DNA of 64,000 bases. Source: Candidatus Kryptobacter tengchongensis (GTDB lineage Bacteria; Bacteroidota; Ignavibacteria; Kryptoniales; Kryptoniaceae). Below are positions 58,617 to 64,000 of this stretch, piece by piece. A program made the position numbers and the translations under genes. Where the stretch lies: positions 248,001 through 312,000 of the forward strand of contig FAON01000004.1 of the NCBI GenBank assembly GCA_001485605.1, in the 5' to 3' direction. How positions within the stretch are numbered: position 1 is the first letter of the stretch; each line of letters starts with the position of its first letter. The notes under the pieces were generated by a model, which saw only the letters and a program-made list of their open reading frames with translations, made no database searches and was not told the origin of the DNA.

Positions 58617-59522
58617 ATGAAACCAACAGTTGTAATAAGTGCATGTCTTAACGGACTTCCATACAGATATAATGGTGCCACAGTAAACGATGAACTTGTT
58701 AATAAGTTAAAACCACTGTTTAACTTAGTTCATGTTTGCCCTGAATTTGAAATAGGGCTTGGAATACCGAGGAAAACAATAAAACTACATAAAGTTGGGG
58801 ACGAAATTAGAGCGATCCAAGATGAAACGGAGATAGATTTAACATCAAGGCTTGAAAACTTTGCAAATAATTTCTTAAAAAATCTCGGAGATGTCCATGG
58901 ATTCATTCTGAAGGCAAAATCACCAAGTTGCGGTGTCGGAAGCACAAAAGTTTATGTAAATGGCAATGTCTACGGGAAAACATATGGAATTTTCGCAAAA
59001 GTTGTAAAAGAAAACTTACCCCACATTCCTTTAATTGATGAGGGAAGATTAAGAAACAAAGATTTGATGTGGGAATTTTTAACAAAAGTTTTCATGCTCT
59101 TCAGATTTGAGAAAGCAAAATCAGGTATAAATAATTTAATTGAGTTTCACAGCAGACATAAATATCTTTTCATGAGCATATCTCAAAAGCATCTCAAAAA
59201 TCTTGGAAGAATAATTGCCGAGCACAAAACCGGGAATTTTGAGCAAATAATTAAAAAATACGAATTGACATTTAAAGATATGATGAAACAAAGTTTCAGG
59301 AGGACAAATCTTGTTAACTCAATCATACATATCTTCGGTCACATTTCTGAAAATCTTTCACGAAGCGAAAAAGCTTATTTTTTAAAAATGGTTGATAAAT
59401 TTAAAAATGCTAAAGTTGAATTAACAACAATTGTTGAAATGCTGAGAATTTACGGAATGAGGTTTGAAAATGAATACCTGCTTGGGCAGTATTTTCTTGA
59501 GCCATTTCCAGAAATTTTATGA
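58617..59522 (+). CDS. TudS (DUF523) and DUF1722 fusion protein
   Basis: A 301-residue two-domain protein. The N-terminal DUF523 domain (about 1-150) has the three conserved cysteines, C10 in SACLNG, C41 in HVCPEFEIG and C105 in SPSCGVG, the ligands of the iron-sulphur cluster in TudS thiouracil desulphidases. The C-terminal DUF1722 domain (about 165-300) contains FHSRHKYLFMSISQKHLKNLGR. E. coli YbgA carries DUF1722 and sits next to photolyase, as here. Thiouracil desulphidation by the N-terminal half is inferred from family; DUF1722 has no known function. Confidence 0.88.
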   Translation: MKPTVVISACLNGLPYRYNGATVNDELVNKLKPLFNLVHVCPEFEIGLGIPRKTIKLHKVGDEIRAIQDETEIDLTSRLENFANNFLKNLGDVHGFILKAKSPSCGVGSTKVYVNGNVYGKTYGIFAKVVKENLPHIPLIDEGRLRNKDLMWEFLTKVFMLFRFEKAKSGINNLIEFHSRHKYLFMSISQKHLKNLGRIIAEHKTGNFEQIIKKYELTFKDMMKQSFRRTNLVNSIIHIFGHISENLSRSEKAYFLKMVDKFKNAKVELTTIVEMLRIYGMRFENEYLLGQYFLEPFPEIL

Positions 59523-59526
59523 GGAG

Positions 59527-59601
<75 letters not shown>

Positions 59602-59806
59602 AAAGTCTGTTTTAAATATAAAAATTTTCAGCATCAAAATCAAGTAAAAAGGCACCTTGCTCCCTAAAAACACAACCTCCTTAAGAAGCACAACGGAGAT
59701 ATTTTATGCCCCATCAAATGGTATACCAAAGGAACTCAACTTGATTTTATCTTTTTCGTTTTTTAAAATTTATCAAAGCTTTAACCATAATAAATTCAAA
59801 AAGGCT

Positions 59807-60100
59807 ATGAAAAGTATGAGTTTATTTGAGCAACTTGTTTTTATTCTTTATACACAGGGGTGGGAACAACTTGGCAAGATACCGAACCCTATAACTGGAA
59901 AGATTGAGAAAAAACTTGAAGAAGCAAAATTCACAATTGATTTGCTTGACATGTTAAAAGAAAAGACGAAAGGAAATTTAACGGAGGATGAAATTAGATT
60001 CCTTGAATACTCAATCTCACAACTTAAAATAAACTACTTTTTTGAAGTTGAAAACGAAAGAAAACAAAAATCAGAAACAACCCCACAAAACCAATCATAA
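59807..60100 (+). CDS. DUF1844 protein
   Basis: A 97-residue protein; I chose the ATG at 59807 because the frame upstream (to 59657) is not conserved-looking. The region FEQLVFILYTQGWEQLGKIPNP, AKFTIDLLDMLKEKTKGNLTEDE and the final Leu-rich helix are the DUF1844 pattern. It is a small cytoplasmic helical protein of unknown function, often found near NAD kinase or folate genes. It ends 17 bases before nadK. A polar tail (RKQKSETTPQNQS) follows the domain. Confidence 0.85.
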   Translation: MKSMSLFEQLVFILYTQGWEQLGKIPNPITGKIEKKLEEAKFTIDLLDMLKEKTKGNLTEDEIRFLEYSISQLKINYFFEVENERKQKSETTPQNQS

Positions 60101-60117
60101 ACAAAACTCATACCTCA

Positions 60118-61023
60118 ATGAAATTTGGTATCATCGGTAACCTTGCAAAGGAATCACTTTATGAAATAGTTTTTAACTTGACAAATCAACTTGAATGTGA
60201 AAAAATACAATTTTTCCTTCAAAAGGAAATCGCTGATGAAATTGAAAAAAGATTTTCAAAAAAAATTGAACAAAAGTTAAACTTACCTGAACTACTTGCA
60301 AGCTCTGACATAATTGTCTCATTTGGTGGCGATGGAACAATTTTATCAACCGCAAGATTAGTTGGGCATCGTGAAATCCCCATACTCGGCGTAAACCTTG
60401 GTAAACTTGGCTTTCTTGCTGAAGTTTCACCTGAAGAAATTTTTGGCTTTATAAAAAAAGTTTGCAACGATGAATACAGAATTGAGGAAAGAATGGCTCT
60501 TGAAGCAAGTGTAAAAGGTAACGATGAAAAATACTTTGCATTAAATGACATCGTAATTGATAGAGCTGGTTCAACAAGAGTTGTTGATATTGAGACATAC
60601 ATAAATGATGAATATTTGATAACATACACAGCAGATGGACTTATTATATCAACTCCAACTGGTTCAACTGCATACTCACTTGCAGCTGGGGGACCGATAG
60701 TGACACCCTCAAGTCATGTTATAACTCTTACCCCCATTTGTCCACACACTCTAACAGCAAGGTCTATTGTGATACCAGATGACAGTATAATAAAAATAAA
60801 AATTGAATTTCATGAAAAAGACATTTTGATCACTGCAGACGGTCAAATTGAGCATAAAATTAAACCACCCCTTGAGGTCATCGTAAAAAAAGCGGATTAT
60901 AAAGTAAAACTTGTAAAACGACTTGAAGTAAGCTATTTTGATGTTTTAAGATCAAAATTAATGTGGGGGATGGATTTAAGAATTGAAAAAACAAAGACAG
61001 GAAACGAAAATGCCAACTTATGA
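60118..61023 (+). CDS. nadK: NAD kinase
   Basis: A 301-residue NAD kinase with the GGDGTILST motif at about residues 64-72, the FALNDIVIDR strand near 142 and the TPTGSTAYSLAAGGPIV signature near 180. It phosphorylates NAD to NADP in the cytoplasm. The 3' end overlaps the HD-domain gene by 14 bases. It follows the DUF1844 gene. Confidence 0.96.
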   Translation: MKFGIIGNLAKESLYEIVFNLTNQLECEKIQFFLQKEIADEIEKRFSKKIEQKLNLPELLASSDIIVSFGGDGTILSTARLVGHREIPILGVNLGKLGFLAEVSPEEIFGFIKKVCNDEYRIEERMALEASVKGNDEKYFALNDIVIDRAGSTRVVDIETYINDEYLITYTADGLIISTPTGSTAYSLAAGGPIVTPSSHVITLTPICPHTLTARSIVIPDDSIIKIKIEFHEKDILITADGQIEHKIKPPLEVIVKKADYKVKLVKRLEVSYFDVLRSKLMWGMDLRIEKTKTGNENANL

Positions 61024-61564
61024 AGATGCTCTTAACCTTCTATTTGAATTCACAGAAAGTGAAAATTTGCGAAAACACGCCTTTGCGGTTGAATCAGCAA
61101 TGAGAGCTTATGCCAGAAAGTTCGGAGAAGATGAGGAAAAATGGGCAATCGTCGGTCTTCTGCACGATTTTGATTATGAAAAATTTCCAACACCAGATCA
61201 ACATCCGTGGGTCGGTTCAAAAATACTTGAAGAAAGAGGATACCCAGAAGATATACGCAGGGCAATTTTAGGTCACGCTGATTATACGGGTGTCCCAAGA
61301 GATACACTCATGGCAAAAGTTCTTTATGCATGCGATGAACTCTGCGGTTTCATCACAGCCGTTGCCCTCGTCAGACCAAATAAAAAAATTGAAGAAGTAA
61401 CCGTTGAATCCGTAAAGAAAAAACTTAAAGATAAAGCATTTGCAAGGTCTGTAAATAGAAATGATATTTACAAAGGTGCCGAAGAACTCGGGATCCCACT
61501 TGATGAACATATCCAATTTGTAATTGAAGCAATGAAATCAATAGCGGATAAACTTGGTCTATGA
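61010..61564 (+). CDS. HD-domain protein (HDIG type)
   Basis: A 184-residue HD phosphohydrolase-like protein. I chose the ATG at 61010 (MPTYEDALNLL); the frame also opens at 60983. Metal-site residues are His in KHAFAVESAM, HD in LLHDFDYEKFP, His in ILGHADYTG and Asp in YACDELCGF. Substrate is unknown. It overlaps nadK by 14 bases and the DedA gene by four (ATGA), so it is tightly coupled with both. Confidence 0.88.
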   Translation: MPTYEDALNLLFEFTESENLRKHAFAVESAMRAYARKFGEDEEKWAIVGLLHDFDYEKFPTPDQHPWVGSKILEERGYPEDIRRAILGHADYTGVPRDTLMAKVLYACDELCGFITAVALVRPNKKIEEVTVESVKKKLKDKAFARSVNRNDIYKGAEELGIPLDEHIQFVIEAMKSIADKLGL

Positions 61565-62094
61565 CATCATACTTAACTATCTACATTTGGATATCGCTTG
61601 GAATAGTGTTTCAAGGAGAAGTTGCGTTACTTGGAGCTGGACATTTAATTTATGCTGGCAGTGTTAATTTTTGGATAGTTATTTTAATCGCGACTTTTCT
61701 CTCCTTTATCAACGGTGAGATTATTTTTATTTTATCAAAAACGGGATTAAAACTTATACCAATCCCATATGAAAAAATTTTTAAAGCTGGGAAATTAGTT
61801 GAACAATATAAAACATCGCTCTTGCTCTTTTCAAGGTTTATTTATGGGGTGAGAAATATCATACCCGCAGCGTTTGGACTCACAGATATAAAACACGCTG
61901 AATTTTCAATTCTGAATTTTGCTGGCGCATTCATCTGGGCAGTGACATTTACAACCGTAGGACTTTTCTCTGGAGGGCTTCTCTCAAATTTTATTGATGT
62001 AAAAAGATATCAAATGCTAATTCTCGGGATTTTTTTAGGAATCGCTTTCACAAGCATGATGTTTAAAATTATAAAATCACAAAAACAAAAATGA
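61561..62094 (+). CDS. DedA family membrane protein
   Basis: A 177-residue membrane protein with re-entrant and transmembrane segments of the DedA (SNARE-associated/VTT) family: an early acidic residue in FQGEVALLGAGHLI, INGEIIFILSKTGL, and SRFIYGVRNIIPAAFGL with its conserved Arg and Gly. It is probably a lipid carrier or scramblase-type protein in the inner membrane, as proposed for family members. It overlaps the HD gene and precedes a Rieske gene by nine bases. Confidence 0.85.
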   Translation: MTSYLTIYIWISLGIVFQGEVALLGAGHLIYAGSVNFWIVILIATFLSFINGEIIFILSKTGLKLIPIPYEKIFKAGKLVEQYKTSLLLFSRFIYGVRNIIPAAFGLTDIKHAEFSILNFAGAFIWAVTFTTVGLFSGGLLSNFIDVKRYQMLILGIFLGIAFTSMMFKIIKSQKQK

Positions 62095-62103
62095 AATTTA
62101 TTC

Positions 62104-62565
62104 ATGACAGACGATAAATTATCAAGGCGTCAATTCGTTCAGCTTACGGGCTCATTTCTTATAGCGTCAATAGGAGCATCAACGCTCTTGGCTCTGTTTC
62201 AGGGATGTGGGAAAGAAGAATCAAACCCCACGCAACCACCAACATCTGGGGCAAGCTTTACTATAAAATTAAGCGAACATCCTGAGCTTGCACAGGTGGG
62301 CGGGTTTAAAACATTTACTATAAATTCAATTCCAATCATTGTATTTAGAACAGGGGAAACAACATTTAAAGCGCTTTCTATGATATGCACTCATCAAGGT
62401 TGCACAGTTAGCTGGGTAAATTCATCGCAACAATTTCAATGCCCATGTCATGGTTCAAAATTTGATAAAGATGGAAAAGTAATCCAAGGACCAGCAACAC
62501 AAAATTTGAAGTCTTATAACACCGAATATAAAAGTAGCACGAATGAAGTGATTATATACCTGTAA
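62104..62565 (+). CDS. Tat-exported Rieske iron-sulphur lipoprotein
   Basis: A 153-residue protein with a twin-arginine motif (SRRQFVQLTG) and then a lipobox-like FQGC (about residues 32-35), followed by a Ser/Thr/Pro linker. The Rieske motif is complete: CTHQGC and CPCHGSKFD. Unlike the Rieske protein at 19824 it is not beside a cytochrome b gene, so it is not clearly part of a bc complex. It could be a stand-alone periplasmic electron carrier. It lies nine bases after the DedA gene and converges with the histidine kinase gene. Confidence 0.88.
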   Translation: MTDDKLSRRQFVQLTGSFLIASIGASTLLALFQGCGKEESNPTQPPTSGASFTIKLSEHPELAQVGGFKTFTINSIPIIVFRTGETTFKALSMICTHQGCTVSWVNSSQQFQCPCHGSKFDKDGKVIQGPATQNLKSYNTEYKSSTNEVIIYL

Positions 62566-62566
62566 T

Positions 62567-64000
62567 TTATTTTCCCCGAATAAATCGCTCAATCAAAAAC
62601 TCTATTTTATCTATATCATACGGCTTTTGAATGAAACCGTTCAAACCTTCTTCCGCCATCAAAGTTGCTGGATCTGATTCAGGTAGAAAATATCCACTTG
62701 TTAAAACAACACAAGCATTTGGGTTTATCTGCCTTATCTTTCTAAAAGTTGTAATTCCATCAATCGTTGGCAAACCAATGTCTATCAAAACGAGATCAAT
62801 TTTTTCAATGTTCATTTTGTAAATCTCAATTGCATCATAACCATCATCGGTTGCAAATACTTTATAACCCCTTGATTCAAGATATTCTTTCAAAAGGTAT
62901 CGCAAACTTTCATCATCTTCAACTATCAGAATTGTAGCTGGCGTAATTTCCCTAACCTTAATCTCTTCAACTTTTTTAACTTTCTTTTCAACCGCTGGTA
63001 GATAAATATAAAAAGTTGTTCCCTTCTCAACCTCTGTTTCATAAGTGATGAAGCCATCATGGTTTTTTATAATCTTCAAGACTATTGGAAGCCCAAGCCC
63101 TGTGCCTTTTTCAGGTGGTTTTGTTGTGAAAAAAGGCTCAAAAATTTTATCTCTGATCTCCTCTGGAATCCCCATCCCTGTATCAGAAACCGAAATAACG
63201 ACATATTCTTCAGATTTCACATTTGCAAACTTGTTTTTCAAAACTTCTCCCTTAACATTGCTAACACTTATCCTCAAAGTTCCTCCATTTGGCATAGCAT
63301 CTCTTGCATTTATACATAAATTCATTATCGCCTGCACCATCTGCCCGTAATCAACATTTATAAATTTTACATTCTCATCAACAAATGTCTCAATTTTTAT
63401 ATTTTCTGGGAAACTGTGAGTGATAAGCGTTTTGATTTCCTGAATTAAATCATTAACATCCACAGCCGAGAATTTCCCAATTTCCCTTCTAACAAAATTG
63501 AGAAGTCGTCTTGTTATATCAGCACCTCTTTCAGCACTTTGCTTGATAATTTCAAGCACTTTAATTATTTCCTGATCTACTTCAGTTAGCCTCCTTTTTA
63601 AAACATTAACTCCCGCTTGTATTGATGTAAGAACATTATTAAAATCATGCGCAATTCCGCTTGAGATAGAACCAATTGATTCAAGTTTTTGGAATTGAAG
63701 CATCTGCGCTTCAAAAAGTTTTTGTTCAGTTATATCACGCTTTATAGCAACAAAATTCGTTATGTTGCCTTGGCTATCAAACAATGGAGAAATTGTCATG
63801 TACTCATAATAAAAATCACCGTTTTTCTTTTTGTTAATCAATTCACCTTCCCAAATCTTCCCGCTTAAAATTGTTTCCCACATATTTTTATAAAAATTGT
63901 GGTCATGTTTCCAACTTTTCAATATCCTTGGGTTCTTTCCAAGAACCTCGTGAATTTTATAGCCTGTCATTTTCTCAAAAGCAGGATTAACATACTGGAT
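62567..64000 (-). CDS. Hybrid sensor histidine kinase with PAS and receiver domains (partial)
   Basis: The reading runs off the right edge; 477 residues are visible. The first visible residues (IQYVNPAFEKMTGYK) are the middle of a PAS domain, followed by a PAC segment (YYEYMTISPLFDSQGNITNFVAIKRDIT). The HisKA domain has SSGIAHDFNNVLTSIQ with the phospho-His. The ATPase has NLCINARDAMPNGG, GMGIPEEI and GTGLGLPI. A complete C-terminal receiver follows (ILIVEDDESL, acceptor Asp in DLVLIDIGLP, LTSGY, QKPYD). The signal is unknown, and the missing N-terminus may carry more sensor domains. Confidence 0.93.
   Translation of the reverse strand: MQYVNPAFEKMTGYKIHEVLGKNPRILKSWKHDHNFYKNMWETILSGKIWEGELINKKKNGDFYYEYMTISPLFDSQGNITNFVAIKRDITEQKLFEAQMLQFQKLESIGSISSGIAHDFNNVLTSIQAGVNVLKRRLTEVDQEIIKVLEIIKQSAERGADITRRLLNFVRREIGKFSAVDVNDLIQEIKTLITHSFPENIKIETFVDENVKFINVDYGQMVQAIMNLCINARDAMPNGGTLRISVSNVKGEVLKNKFANVKSEEYVVISVSDTGMGIPEEIRDKIFEPFFTTKPPEKGTGLGLPIVLKIIKNHDGFITYETEVEKGTTFYIYLPAVEKKVKKVEEIKVREITPATILIVEDDESLRYLLKEYLESRGYKVFATDDGYDAIEIYKMNIEKIDLVLIDIGLPTIDGITTFRKIRQINPNACVVLTSGYFLPESDPATLMAEEGLNGFIQKPYDIDKIEFLIERFIRGK

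Noticed and set aside
59657-59806. N-terminal extension of the DUF1844 gene
   Set aside because: The extension reads through intergenic sequence without family similarity; the ATG at 59807 gives the normal protein start.

Overview
The window looks like a chromosomal segment from a low-GC, diderm bacterium of the Bacteroidota–Chlorobi–Ignavibacteria neighbourhood. The evidence is two secreted proteins with type IX secretion C-terminal sorting domains, a CarboxypepD_reg-like TonB receptor, a DUF5916 protein and multihaem respiration genes. The style resembles thermophilic relatives such as Kryptonia or Ignavibacteria, but I cannot fix the genus without a search.

Region 1 (1-11230, minus strand) is housekeeping. 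It holds the two-subunit transketolase (the C-terminal subunit runs off the left edge) and the translation/RNA cluster rimP-nusA-infB-rbfA-truB-ribF-rpsO-pnp, ended by a clear terminator at 1091-1115. A queuosine-precursor transporter lies upstream. Region 2 (11340-13554, plus) holds a lipoprotein gene whose signal peptide carries a run of nine G that puts it out of frame, so it is a candidate phase-variable gene. A T9SS-exported Asp-box protein follows.

Region 3 (13585-30588, minus) is the outstanding part: about 17 kb of electron-transfer genes. By direct count they encode 99 covalent haem sites (96 CXXCH, two CX4CH, one CX3CH). Two blocks are separated by a hairpin at 20310-20341. The upstream block (30173 to 20352) has a CbcL-like fusion of a 17-haem domain with a membrane cytochrome b, a small rubrerythrin-like protein, two further cytochrome b genes, a 9-haem cytochrome, two giant NapC-type 18-haem cytochromes and a c554-like tetrahaem. 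The downstream block (20267 to 13585) has a Rieske protein, a b6-type cytochrome b with PEWY, an 11-haem membrane-tethered cytochrome, an outer-membrane beta-barrel, a 14-haem cytochrome and an 8-site lipoprotein cytochrome. My reading, which is inference, is a quinol-to-outer-surface path: a bc-type complex with a multihaem cytochrome in place of c1, followed by a porin-cytochrome conduit.

Region 4 (30851-37854, plus) has a giant TPR protein, an unrecognised protein, Obg and a degenerate galactokinase-like protein. Region 5 (37855-46507) has a DUF5916 protein, a repeat-rich nest of dead mobile elements around a T9SS propeller gene, a ZnuD-like TonB receptor with a small RAPP-tailed partner, and an amidohydrolase. 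In the nest, an IS5-type relic is split by a 1.9-kb segment bounded by GAGGCTGTGTC inverted repeats.

Region 6 (46779-53107, minus) has greA, a GH113-like lipoprotein, tldD, ribBA, yajC, a small conserved protein and a purine permease. Region 7 (53342-62565, plus) has clpC, pyrE, a Nudix hydrolase, a tiny zinc-ribbon protein, photolyase, a TudS-DUF1722 fusion, tRNA-Val (minus), a DUF1844 protein, nadK, an HD-domain protein, a DedA protein and a second Rieske protein. A hybrid histidine kinase (minus) runs off the right edge. I saw no CRISPR array, rRNA or complete functional transposase.
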